64,000 nucleotides of DNA from positions 1 through 64,000 of the forward strand of contig CAKOXC010000004.1 in assembly GCA_934129945.1 (NCBI GenBank), read 5' to 3'. Positions 49,988-58,285 of this stretch are shown piece after piece. Below the pieces are notes generated by a model that saw only the letters and a list, made by a program, of their open reading frames with translations, did no database searches and was not told the DNA's origin. The position numbers and the translations under genes are program-made. Source of the stretch: an uncultured Bacilli bacterium. GTDB lineage: Bacteria; Bacillota_I; Bacilli_A; RF39; UBA660. How positions within the stretch are numbered: position 1 is the first letter of the stretch; each line of letters begins with the position of its first letter.

Positions 49988-50830
49988 ATGAAAAAAATCG
50001 GATTTATAATAATTAATTATAATGATTATAAAATTACTAAAAAATTGGTAGATAATATTAAGGATTATAAAGTAATTGATGAAATAGTAGTAGTTGATAA
50101 TAAATCTACTGATAAATCAGTTTTAGAGTTAAAAAAAATAGATAATATTACTTTAATAGCTAATGAAGAAAATTATGGTTTTGCCAAAGCAATTAATATT
50201 GGTTGTAAATATTTAATAAATAAATATAAAGATTGTTATATATTTGTTTCTAATTCAGATATAAGAATTGAAGAAGAAAATGATTTAAAGGAATTAGTAA
50301 AAACTTTTAAAGTTAAAGATATAGCATTAGTTGGACCTGTTATTAAAGAACCAGATGGAGTGGTTCGCGGATGGAAATTAACTAGTGTTAATGAAGATAT
50401 ATTAATGAATATACCGTTAATTAATAGAGTATATAGAAATAAATTATTAAATTATAAAGATTCATATTATACAACATTGTTGTCTTATGTTGATATGGTA
50501 AAAGGATGTTTTTTTCTAATTGATTCTAAAGCTTTAGAAAAAATTAATTATTTAGATGAAAATACTTTCCTATATTATGAAGAAAATATTTTAGCAAAAA
50601 AATTAAAGGTAAAAAAATATAAAACTGTTATAAATAATAAAGTTACTATTTACCACGATCATGCTAAAACTATTAGTAAAAATATTAATAATATAAATAG
50701 ATATAAAATTACTAAAGAAAGTTTTATGTATTATGAAAAAAATTATAATGATGCAAATAGTTTACAGATATTTATTCTAAAAATTTTAAATAATATAAAT
50801 TTAATTGTAAAAAAAATAAGAAAAAAATAA
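49988..50830 (+). CDS. Family 2 glycosyltransferase (rhamnosyltransferase-like)
   Basis: A 280-residue GT-A-fold glycosyltransferase. It has GFIIINYNDYKIT at the start, IVVVDNKSTDKS as the nucleotide-binding strand, NYGFAKAINIG, FVSNSDI as the DxD-equivalent, VKGCFFLIDSKAL and the YYEENILAKKL acidic motif. Such proteins often add rhamnose or other sugars to wall polysaccharides. It has a GGGGCGAT region before ATG 49988 and is followed by a weak terminator. The donor sugar cannot be told from sequence. Confidence 0.9.
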   Translation: MKKIGFIIINYNDYKITKKLVDNIKDYKVIDEIVVVDNKSTDKSVLELKKIDNITLIANEENYGFAKAINIGCKYLINKYKDCYIFVSNSDIRIEEENDLKELVKTFKVKDIALVGPVIKEPDGVVRGWKLTSVNEDILMNIPLINRVYRNKLLNYKDSYYTTLLSYVDMVKGCFFLIDSKALEKINYLDENTFLYYEENILAKKLKVKKYKTVINNKVTIYHDHAKTISKNINNINRYKITKESFMYYEKNYNDANSLQIFILKILNNINLIVKKIRKK

Positions 50831-50853
50831 GTTCTCGTAATGAGAATTTTTTT
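50831..50853 (+). terminator. Weak terminator after the GT2 gene
   Basis: TTCTC (50832-50836) and GAGAA (50842-50846) with a 5-nt loop and a T7 run. Confidence 0.55.
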
Positions 50854-50920
50854 AATTTTAGTATAATTTCTTAAAAAACTAGACTTTGAAATTTATTTTT
50901 CAAAATTTTTATAAAAAGTA

Positions 50921-50949
50921 TTGCAAACATATGTTTGATGTGTTAGTAT
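50921..50949 (+). promoter_or_regulatory. Promoter with palindromic operator before rhuM-doc
   Basis: TTGCAA (50921-50926), 17 nt and TAGTAT (50944-50949) with TGT before it (extended -10). A perfect 14-bp palindrome CAAACATATGTTTG (50924-50937) overlaps the -35 and spacer, the classic place for a repressor to block RNA polymerase. The gene product has a DNA-binding-like N-terminus, so autoregulation is likely. Confidence 0.65.
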
Positions 50950-50975
50950 GTGCTTAGAAACAGGGGGATAAGAAA

Positions 50976-51911
50976 ATGAAAAATGAAATAATAATTTTTA
51001 AAAATCAAAATGTTAAGTTAGAAGTTAATATGAAGGATGACACAGTTTGGTTAAATACCGGACAAATGGCTGAACTATTTGGAAGAGATATAAAGACTAT
51101 TAGAAAACATATTAATAATGCATTGCAAGAAGAATGTGATAATGCAGTTGTCGCAAAATTTGCGACAACTGCAAGTGATGGCAAAATATATCAAGTAGAT
51201 TATTATAATTTAGATATGATTATTTCAGTTGGTTATAGAGTAAAATCTTCTCAAGGTGTTGAATTTAGAAAATGGGCAACCAACGTATTAAAAGATTATA
51301 TGATTAAAGGTTATGCAGTTAATCAAAAAAGATTAGAATATTTAGAAAAGACAATTAAATTAATTGATATAGCTGGGAGAATTGACCAAAAATTAAATGG
51401 TGATGAAGCTTTGGAAATAATTAGAGTGATTAATAATTATTCAAATGCTTTAAATTTACTCGATGATTATGATCATAGAAAGGTTAGTAAACCTAAAGGA
51501 ACAAGTAGCGATAATAAAATTAATTACACTGATTGTATGAATATAGTTAATAAATTACGATTTAATAGTAATAGCGATTTGTTTGCATTAGAAAGAGATA
51601 GAGGACTTGAATCAATAATTAGAAATATTTATGGATCATTTAATGGTCAAGATGTTTATCCTAGTACAGAAGAAAAAGCCGCTAACTTTTTATATTTAAT
51701 TACAAAAAATCATACTTTTATTGATGGTAATAAAAGAATAGCTGCGACTTTATTTATATATTTTTTAAGATTCTATAATATTTTATATAAAAATGGTAGA
51801 CAAGTTATTGATAATAATACGCTAGTAGCAATTACTTTATTAATTGCACAGTCTAATCCTAAAGAGAAAGATATATTAATAGATTTAGTAATGAACTTTT
51901 TAAATGATTAA
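50976..51911 (+). CDS. RhuM-like N-terminus fused to a Doc/Fic domain
   Basis: A 311-residue two-part protein. Residues 1-140 match the RhuM family (VWLNTGQMAELFGRDIKTIRKHINNAL, a helix-turn-helix-like start, then YNLDMIISVGYRVKS and GVEFRKWATNVLKDY). Residues about 190-305 form a Doc/Fic domain with the motif HTFIDGNKR near 249-257, the death-on-curing version of the Fic core, which transfers a phosphate or nucleotide to target proteins. No separate Phd antitoxin gene is adjacent, so the fused N-terminal part may regulate or restrain it. A palindrome lies in the promoter and another within the gene at 51144-51172. GGGGGATA precedes ATG 50976. Confidence 0.88.
   Translation: MKNEIIIFKNQNVKLEVNMKDDTVWLNTGQMAELFGRDIKTIRKHINNALQEECDNAVVAKFATTASDGKIYQVDYYNLDMIISVGYRVKSSQGVEFRKWATNVLKDYMIKGYAVNQKRLEYLEKTIKLIDIAGRIDQKLNGDEALEIIRVINNYSNALNLLDDYDHRKVSKPKGTSSDNKINYTDCMNIVNKLRFNSNSDLFALERDRGLESIIRNIYGSFNGQDVYPSTEEKAANFLYLITKNHTFIDGNKRIAATLFIYFLRFYNILYKNGRQVIDNNTLVAITLLIAQSNPKEKDILIDLVMNFLND
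51144..51172. repeat. Intragenic palindrome in rhuM-doc
   Basis: A 29-bp perfect inverted repeat with 14-bp arms (GCAGTTGTCGCAAA and its complement) around one A, inside the reading frame where the protein reads AVVAKFATTA. It can form a strong hairpin in DNA or mRNA. A shorter palindrome lies at the matching place of the next gene. Confidence 0.8.
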
Positions 51912-51941
51912 AAATAAAGAAAATAGAAAGAAGGAAAAGTA

Positions 51942-52783
51942 ATGGAACAAGATAAAATGCATTTAATTAATAAAATATTTAATAATGAAACAATAAGAAC
52001 TATATGGGATAAGGATGAAGAAAAATATTATATAAGTGTTGTAGATATAGTAGGAGTTATATCAGGAAGCAAGGATAAGCAAGCCTATTGGAGAAAACTT
52101 AAGCAGCGTTTAAAAGAAGAAGGAAATGAAACCGTGACAAATTGTCACGCTTTAAAATTAAAAGCTCATGATGGCAAGTATAGATTAACTGATGTAGTTG
52201 GTATTGAAGGAATGTTTAGAATTATAGAATCAATACCAAGTAAAAATGCTGAACCGATAAAACAATGGCTAGCTAAATTAGGTAGTGAAAGAGTTGATGA
52301 AGTATTTGATCCATCTATAAGCGTACAAAAAGGAATTGATACATATAGAAGAAAAGGTTACGATGAAGATTGGATTCAAAAAAGAATTAAAGCGACACAA
52401 GATAGGAAAAAATTAACTGATGTTTGGAAGAACGGAATAACGAATATGCAATTCTGACTAATGAAATATACAAAAGTTGGTCAGGAATGAGTGCTAAAGA
52501 ATATAAACAGTATAAAGGTTTAAGAAAAGAATCTTTAAGAGATAACATGAGTGACATTGAAGTTACACTTGCAGATTTAGGAGAATTAGCTACTCGTGAA
52601 ATTGCTAAGAAACGTAATCCACAGAGATTAAAAGAAAACAAAGAAGTAGCTAAACGTGGCGGTAAGATAGCAAATAATGCAAGAGTAGATTTAGATAGTG
52701 AAATTGGTGAAAACGTTATAACCAAAAATAATGCTTTAAATTATGAATATAACGAAGAAGAACAGAAGAAGAACATTTATTAG
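51942..52783 (+). pseudogene. DinD-like (Bro-N/RhuM-related) gene broken by a frameshift
   Basis: The first frame (51942-52457) encodes a Bro-N-like domain (YYISVVDIVGVISGSKDKQAYWRKLKQR), LTDVVGIEGMFRIIESIPS and DWIQKRIKATQDRKKLTDVW. The frame then shifts near 52427-52431 and continues in another frame to 52783 with EYAILTNEIYKSWSGMSAKEY and DLGELATREIAKK, both typical of DinD (DNA-damage-inducible D) proteins. Loss of one A in the GGAAGAACGG run would explain it: adding one restores a continuous reading. Together the parts give the normal length of about 280 residues. GAAGGAAA precedes ATG 51942. Confidence 0.85.
52135..52151. repeat. Intragenic palindrome in the dinD-like gene
   Basis: CGTGACAA-A-TTGTCACG, a 17-bp perfect palindrome with a one-base centre, inside the segment encoding TVTNCHA. 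It occupies the same domain position as the larger palindrome of the upstream rhuM-doc gene. Coordinates are accurate to a base or two. Confidence 0.75.
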
Positions 52784-52815
52784 AAAATAAATAAATCTTT
52801 TACGCGTTATATATT

Positions 52816-52844
52816 AATTAGAGTTTAAAACTCTAATTTTTTTA
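52816..52844 (+). terminator. Terminator after the dinD-like gene
   Basis: AATTAGAGTTT (52816-52826) and AAACTCTAATT (52828-52838) with a T-rich run. Confidence 0.85.
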
Positions 52845-52887
52845 ATAATCTCTTGTTTTAAATTTAAAATGACTTTTATAATTATTT

Positions 52888-52915
52888 TTGATAAAATAAT
52901 ATTATGTTGTATAGT
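52888..52915 (+). promoter_or_regulatory. Promoter of glmS
   Basis: TTGATA (52888-52893), 16 nt and TATAGT (52910-52915). The short leader to ATG 52941 leaves no room for a glmS ribozyme. Confidence 0.6.
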
Positions 52916-52940
52916 TAGTTTTTAGGAAGGTATAAATTAG

Positions 52941-54722
52941 ATGTGTGGAATAGTAGGATATGTTGGAAAACAACATTGCATAGATAAAATAATTAACGGT
53001 TTAGAATCATTAGAATATAGAGGTTATGACAGTGCTGGAATAGCTTATAAAAAGCAAGACAAGATAATAATAAAAAAAGCTAAAGGAAAAATAGAAAATT
53101 TAAAAAAAATTTTAAATACAAATGAAGAATCTTATTTAGGAATAGGTCATACAAGATGGGCTACTCACGGTAAACCATGTAAAGAAAATTCACATCCACA
53201 TTCTGTTGGTAAAGTTACCTTAGTTCATAATGGTATTATTGAAAACTATGAAGAGTTAAAAAAAGAATTAAAAGAATATAAATTTTGTTCTGAAACAGAT
53301 AGTGAAGTTGTAGCTGCATTAATTGATAAATTATATAAAAGTGAAAAAAACATGGTTAATGTATTAAATAAATTGAAAGATTATCTTATTGGAAGTTATG
53401 CATTAGGCATAATTTTAGAAGGTGATGATAATTTATATGTAATAAGAAAAGATAGTCCTTTAATAATTGGGGTAGCAGATGATGGAAATTTTATAGCTAG
53501 TGATGTACCCGCTGTTTTAAAATATACAAATAAATATTATTTACTTCTTAATAATGAATATGTAATTTTAACACCGTATGATGTAACAATCTATTCTGAA
53601 AAAAATAAACAAATAAAAGAATTACTTGCATTTGATGGAAAAATAGATGCTGCAATGAAAAATGGCTATGAACATTTTATGCTAAAAGAAATATATGAAC
53701 AGCCAAAAGTATTAAAAGATACAATAAATGAATATTTAAAAGATAATTGTTTCTTTATGAAAAAATTAAAAGGATTTGAAAAATACACGGGTATTGATAT
53801 TGTTGGATGTGGGAGTGCTTACCACGTCGGCATGGTAGGTGGAAGTTTAATTTCAAAATACGGAAATATTCCTGTGAATGAATACATAGCTAGTGAATAT
53901 AGGTATAATAAACATTTTTATACAAAAAATCATTTAATAATTGTTATAAGTCAAAGTGGAGAAACTGCAGACACTTTAGCTGTTGTTAGAAAAGCAAAAG
54001 AAGATGGTATAGAAACTCTTGCTATTGTCAATGTAATAGGATCTTCTATAGCACGTGAAGCAGACGAAGTTATGTATATTAAAGCTGGACCAGAAATATC
54101 TGTTGCAACAACAAAAGCATATACTTGTCAATTAATAATTTTATCTTTAATAGCAGCATATTTAGGTATAAAGAAAAATTTTATAGATGAAAAAATATTA
54201 GACGATTTTAGAATAATTAGTAATTTAATAGAAAATTTATTAACAAATATAGAAGAAGAAAAAGAAATTGCAAAAATACTTTCTAAGAAAAATGATGTTT
54301 ATTATTTAGGAAGAAAAATAGATTATGCTTCTTGTTTAGAAGCATCACTAAAGTTAAAAGAAATAAGTTATATTCATTCAGAAGCTTATGCAGCTGGAGA
54401 ATTAAAACATGGCACAATAAGTTTAATTGAAGAAAATACTCCAGTTATTAGCATTATTACTGATGATAGTATAAGACTTAAAACTTTATCAAATGTTAAA
54501 GAAGTTTGTGCAAGAGGTGCGTATAGTATAATTATTACAAATGAAGATATTTTAGATAAAAGCCTATATAAAAATTTATTAGTAATTCCTAATGTTTCAG
54601 ATTTTATTGAATGCATAGTTGTTATAATTAAATGTCAATTAATTGCATATTATACGGCTGTTTATAAAAATTGTGATGTTGATAAACCTAGAAATTTAGC
54701 TAAAAGTGTTACAGTGGAGTAG
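52941..54722 (+). CDS. glmS: Glutamine-fructose-6-phosphate aminotransferase
   Basis: A 593-residue enzyme that makes glucosamine-6-phosphate from fructose-6-phosphate and glutamine, the first step of UDP-GlcNAc synthesis for peptidoglycan and wall glycans. The N-terminal Ntn amidotransferase domain begins with catalytic Cys2 (MCGIVGYVG), and HTRWATHGKP and HNGIIENYEEL follow. Two SIS domains contain GCGSAYHVG, ISQSGETADTL and YLGRKIDYASCLEASLKLKE; the last residues KSVTVE are the family's typical C-terminus. GAAGGTAT precedes ATG 52941. No ribozyme is visible upstream. Confidence 0.97.
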   Translation: MCGIVGYVGKQHCIDKIINGLESLEYRGYDSAGIAYKKQDKIIIKKAKGKIENLKKILNTNEESYLGIGHTRWATHGKPCKENSHPHSVGKVTLVHNGIIENYEELKKELKEYKFCSETDSEVVAALIDKLYKSEKNMVNVLNKLKDYLIGSYALGIILEGDDNLYVIRKDSPLIIGVADDGNFIASDVPAVLKYTNKYYLLLNNEYVILTPYDVTIYSEKNKQIKELLAFDGKIDAAMKNGYEHFMLKEIYEQPKVLKDTINEYLKDNCFFMKKLKGFEKYTGIDIVGCGSAYHVGMVGGSLISKYGNIPVNEYIASEYRYNKHFYTKNHLIIVISQSGETADTLAVVRKAKEDGIETLAIVNVIGSSIAREADEVMYIKAGPEISVATTKAYTCQLIILSLIAAYLGIKKNFIDEKILDDFRIISNLIENLLTNIEEEKEIAKILSKKNDVYYLGRKIDYASCLEASLKLKEISYIHSEAYAAGELKHGTISLIEENTPVISIITDDSIRLKTLSNVKEVCARGAYSIIITNEDILDKSLYKNLLVIPNVSDFIECIVVIIKCQLIAYYTAVYKNCDVDKPRNLAKSVTVE

Positions 54723-54761
54723 AATAAATTACTATAATATAGTGTTTTTAAAAAATAATTG

Positions 54762-54770
54762 TGTTATAAT
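54762..54770 (+). promoter_or_regulatory. Extended -10 promoter of the polysaccharide cluster
   Basis: TGTTATAAT (54762-54770), start of transcription near 54777, followed by the AUGGAGG ribosome site of the first gene. Confidence 0.5.
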
Positions 54771-54793
54771 TAAATAGTTATGGAGGATTAAAA

Positions 54794-55534
54794 ATGACAA
54801 AAGAAAATGATATTGCAATAAAAGTTGAAAATGTTACAAAGTCTTTTAAATTATTCTATGATAAACCAAGTACATTAAAAGAAAGATTAGTTTTCTGGAA
54901 TAAGAAAAAAGCTGAAGAACATACTGTTTTAAAAGATATTAGTTTAAACATAAAAAAAGGTGAAACAGTTGCTTTAATTGGAGTAAATGGTAGTGGTAAA
55001 TCTACATTGTTAAAACTAATGACAAAGATAATTTATCCTACTAAAGGAAAAATTACTACAAATGGAAAATTAACATCATTACTAGAATTAGGTGCAGGAT
55101 TCCATCCAGACTTTACAGGAAGAGAAAATATTTATTTTAATGCTGCAATATTTGGACTTACTAAACAAGAAATTGATAATAGATTAGACAAAATAATTGA
55201 ATTTTCAGAATTAGGTGAATTCATAGATTCACCTGTACGTACCTATTCATCAGGAATGTACATGAGACTTGCTTTTTCTGTAGCGATTAATGTAGATGCT
55301 GAAATATTGTTAATTGATGAAATATTAGGTGTTGGTGATCAACATTTTCAAGAAAAATGTTTTGCAAAATTAGAAGAATTACGAGATAGTGATAAAACTA
55401 TAGTTATTGTTTCACATAGCTTAGATTCATTAAAAAAGCTCTGTAAAAGAGCAATATGGATATACGATGGTATTGTGAAAATGGATGGTAAAACTAATGA
55501 AGTATTTGAAAAATATTTAGATACTTGTAAATAG
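54794..55534 (+). CDS. Polysaccharide/teichoic acid exporter ATPase (TagH/Wzt type)
   Basis: A 246-residue ABC ATPase. Walker A is GVNGSGKST near residues 60-68, the signature is YSSGMYMRLAF, Walker B is ILLIDEILGVGD and the switch His lies in VSHSLDS. The N-terminal sequence (VENVTKSFKLFYDKPSTLKERL) is characteristic of TagH/KpsT/Wzt proteins that export wall or surface polysaccharides. It has no C-terminal sugar-recognition domain, so resembles the simple TagH form. The permease gene follows after 13 nt. Confidence 0.93.
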   Translation: MTKENDIAIKVENVTKSFKLFYDKPSTLKERLVFWNKKKAEEHTVLKDISLNIKKGETVALIGVNGSGKSTLLKLMTKIIYPTKGKITTNGKLTSLLELGAGFHPDFTGRENIYFNAAIFGLTKQEIDNRLDKIIEFSELGEFIDSPVRTYSSGMYMRLAFSVAINVDAEILLIDEILGVGDQHFQEKCFAKLEELRDSDKTIVIVSHSLDSLKKLCKRAIWIYDGIVKMDGKTNEVFEKYLDTCK

Positions 55535-55547
55535 AAAGGAATAAAAA

Positions 55548-56327
55548 ATGAAGCTTTTTAAAGATTTATATGCTTATAGAGAATTATTGAAAAATAATGT
55601 AAAAAAAGATGTTCGAGGAAAATATAAAGGATCATTTTTGGGAGTATTGTGGACATTTATGAACCCATTGTTAATGACATTAGTTTATGCAATAGTTTTC
55701 CCATTTTTAATGAAAGGTGCATCATATGAACATTATACAACGTTTTTAATAATAGGTATATTAGCATGGAATTGGTTTGGAACTTGTATTTCTCAAGGAA
55801 CGTATTCAGTTTTAGGAAATGGTGGAATTATAAAAAAAGTATATTTTCCAAGAGAAATTTTACCAATTTCAGTTGTAACAAGTGGTTTAATCAATTATTT
55901 GATTAGTTTAGTAATTATAGCAATATTTTTGATTTGCTCAGGTATAGGATTTAACATTAATATGTTGTGGCTGCCATTTATAATTGTTACACAATATTTT
56001 TTGACTTTAGGAATTGTATTTATAACTAGTGCATTAAATGTTTATGCAAGAGATTTAGAATATTTAGTAAGTTTTTTTACTCAAATGTTATTTTATGCCA
56101 CACCAATTTTATATTCAATGGATATTTTTGGTGATTCTAAAGTTGCAACTTTGATTAATTGTAATCCAATGACATCTATAATTAATTCTTATCGAGATGT
56201 ATTATATTGGGGAAACTTGCCACATATAAAGTCGTTGATTATTGTGTTAATATTTAGCATCTTTTTATGTTTTGTTGGATTGAAAATTTTTAGAAAACTT
56301 TCTAAAGGCTTTGCAGAAGAAGTATAG
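55548..56327 (+). CDS. Polysaccharide/teichoic acid exporter permease (TagG/Wzm type)
   Basis: A 259-residue ABC-2 membrane protein with about six spans. It contains VRGKYKGSFLGVLWTFMNPLLMT, the typical start of TagG/Wzm permeases, and YARDLEYLVSFFTQMLFYATPILY in the fourth-fifth span region. It forms the pore for the exporter with the preceding ATPase. AAAGGAAT precedes ATG 55548. A long glycosyltransferase gene follows after 23 nt, so the whole export and synthesis unit seems to be one operon. Confidence 0.93.
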   Translation: MKLFKDLYAYRELLKNNVKKDVRGKYKGSFLGVLWTFMNPLLMTLVYAIVFPFLMKGASYEHYTTFLIIGILAWNWFGTCISQGTYSVLGNGGIIKKVYFPREILPISVVTSGLINYLISLVIIAIFLICSGIGFNINMLWLPFIIVTQYFLTLGIVFITSALNVYARDLEYLVSFFTQMLFYATPILYSMDIFGDSKVATLINCNPMTSIINSYRDVLYWGNLPHIKSLIIVLIFSIFLCFVGLKIFRKLSKGFAEEV

Positions 56328-56350
56328 AAAGTTAGTAGTAGGAGGAGTTT

Positions 56351-58285
56351 ATGGGAAAAAAAGAAGTAGCATTAGTGTATGGAATAACTAATAATTATGT
56401 TGATAAATTAGCTAATGTATTAATAGGTTTAAATGAAAAAAGTAAGAAGTTTTGGGATGATATTATAATTTTACATAATGGCCTTACTGAAAAAAATAAA
56501 CAAATGTTAAATGAAATTGTTAAGTGTAAATTTATTGAAGTAAAAAGGGATGATTTTATAAATGAAATTAATGAAGAAGCTATGAATTTATATAGTATAG
56601 CAGCTTTCTTTAGATATGAATGCTTCAATATGTTGAATAAATATAAAAAAGTTATATGGTCAGATGTAGATGTTTTATATCAAGGAGATTTGAGTGGTTT
56701 AATCGATTATGCTATAGATAAGGACATAGCAGCGGTACAGGCATTAGAAGAATATGCTGTAATAAATAATTTTTATGATATTATAGAAAAATATAATATG
56801 TTCGTTCCTATGTATAATTCTGGCTTATTGGTTTTGAACGATAAATTATTAAAGTATGGAGATTTATCTGAATGGTGCTATAAAAAAACTATAGAATATG
56901 CTTCATTATTAAAGTGGCCAGATCAAGGAATTATTAATTTGATGATTCAGGAATTTGATATGAGTGTTGATAATATTGATATTGATTTATATCATTGTCA
57001 CCCATCTTTTTTTGATAAAGGTAAAAAAGCAAAAATCGTTCATGCGCATGGTACAAGGAAATTTTGGAATGATGAAGAATATAATAGGCGCTATCCATTA
57101 TGGAATGAATACGGAAAAAAATGGAATTTAATCAAAAAAAGTTATGGAGAAATGCCTTTAGTTTCTGTTATAATGACAGTATATAAGCGTTATGATTTTT
57201 TAAACGAATGTCTAAATAGCATTTTGAATCAAACTTATGATAATTTTGAAATTATATTAGTAATAGAAAAAAGTGAAAATCAAGATGAAATAAAAGAATT
57301 TGTAGAAAAATATGATGATGATAGAATTAAAATTATTTGTAATGAAAAAAGAGAAGGCTTTCCAAAATCTTTAAATATTGCTATTGAAAATTCTAATGGT
57401 AAATATATTGCAAGAATGGATGATGATGACATTTCTGTAAATATAAGATTTGAAGAAGAAGTAAGTTTTTTAGAAAATAATTTAGATATTGGTATGGTAT
57501 CTTCGAACGCGGAATTTTTTATGAATTCTACAGGAAAGTGGTTTGATAAAGGCTTAAAAAATGAGGAGATAAAAACTGAATTATTAGTTGGCTGCCCAAT
57601 ATGTCACCCATCTGTTATGTTTAATAAAAAACTATTTAAAAAATACAATTTGAAATATAATGAAAATTATTTTTCTGAAGATTTTGAATTGTGGAGCCAG
57701 GCAATTAAATATTTAAAAATGGAGAGATTAAATACGGTTTTATTAAAATATAGAGCTTCTGGTTTGAGTTTGACTGGATCAAATAATAATGAAAATAAAA
57801 TAGCAAATTCAACAAAAAATACAATCAAACATCAATTTAAAGAAAATTTAGGGTTGGATTTAACTGACAATGAAATAACTGCTATTCAAAAACGCAAAGA
57901 AATATTATGCTGCTATGGTAATACTCAATCAATAATTGATTTGAAAAAAAATACAATAAAAAAAATAATTGATAGTAATAAAGTACAAAAGTATTATGAC
58001 GAAAAATTATTAAAAAAAGTATTAAATTATAATCAATATTTTGAAGAGGATAATCAATGTATAAAAAAGAAAAATTATGTTAAGTCTGGAGTTAAATTAA
58101 TAATTAAACCTTTTTATAAAATTTTACAAAAAGTATATAATAAATTATCATATAGTAATATGTTAAGCATGCGTTTATATTTTGATGATATGAATAATAA
58201 GATAAACCATATAACTGAAATGACTCATAGATTAGACTGGGACATTAATTATTCTAAAAAGAAAAAAATATGCAAAAAGAAATAA
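56351..58285 (+). CDS. Two-domain glycosyltransferase (GT8-like + GT2)
   Basis: A 644-residue protein with two catalytic domains. Residues about 1-255 resemble GT8 (galactosyl/glucosyl-type transferases): VALVYGITNNYV at the start, FRYECFNMLNKYKKVIWSDVDVLYQGD with a DxD-type motif, WPDQGIIN and VHAHGTRKFW. Residues about 270-500 are a GT2 domain: PLVSVIMTVYKRYDF, NEKREGFPKSLNIA, IARMDDDDIS as the DxD motif and CPICHPSVMF. The last 100 residues are helical and basic. It may add two sugars of the surface glycan in succession. AGGAGGAG precedes ATG 56351. Confidence 0.88.
   Translation: MGKKEVALVYGITNNYVDKLANVLIGLNEKSKKFWDDIIILHNGLTEKNKQMLNEIVKCKFIEVKRDDFINEINEEAMNLYSIAAFFRYECFNMLNKYKKVIWSDVDVLYQGDLSGLIDYAIDKDIAAVQALEEYAVINNFYDIIEKYNMFVPMYNSGLLVLNDKLLKYGDLSEWCYKKTIEYASLLKWPDQGIINLMIQEFDMSVDNIDIDLYHCHPSFFDKGKKAKIVHAHGTRKFWNDEEYNRRYPLWNEYGKKWNLIKKSYGEMPLVSVIMTVYKRYDFLNECLNSILNQTYDNFEIILVIEKSENQDEIKEFVEKYDDDRIKIICNEKREGFPKSLNIAIENSNGKYIARMDDDDISVNIRFEEEVSFLENNLDIGMVSSNAEFFMNSTGKWFDKGLKNEEIKTELLVGCPICHPSVMFNKKLFKKYNLKYNENYFSEDFELWSQAIKYLKMERLNTVLLKYRASGLSLTGSNNNENKIANSTKNTIKHQFKENLGLDLTDNEITAIQKRKEILCCYGNTQSIIDLKKNTIKKIIDSNKVQKYYDEKLLKKVLNYNQYFEEDNQCIKKKNYVKSGVKLIIKPFYKILQKVYNKLSYSNMLSMRLYFDDMNNKINHITEMTHRLDWDINYSKKKKICKKK

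Noticed and set aside
52424..52457. Programmed frameshift in the dinD-like gene
   Set aside because: There is no slippery heptamer or downstream structure; loss of a single A explains the shift.
52844..52940. glmS ribozyme upstream of glmS
   Set aside because: The roughly 100-nt AT-rich leader has none of the GC-rich core of the glmS ribozyme, and a promoter motif occupies most of it.
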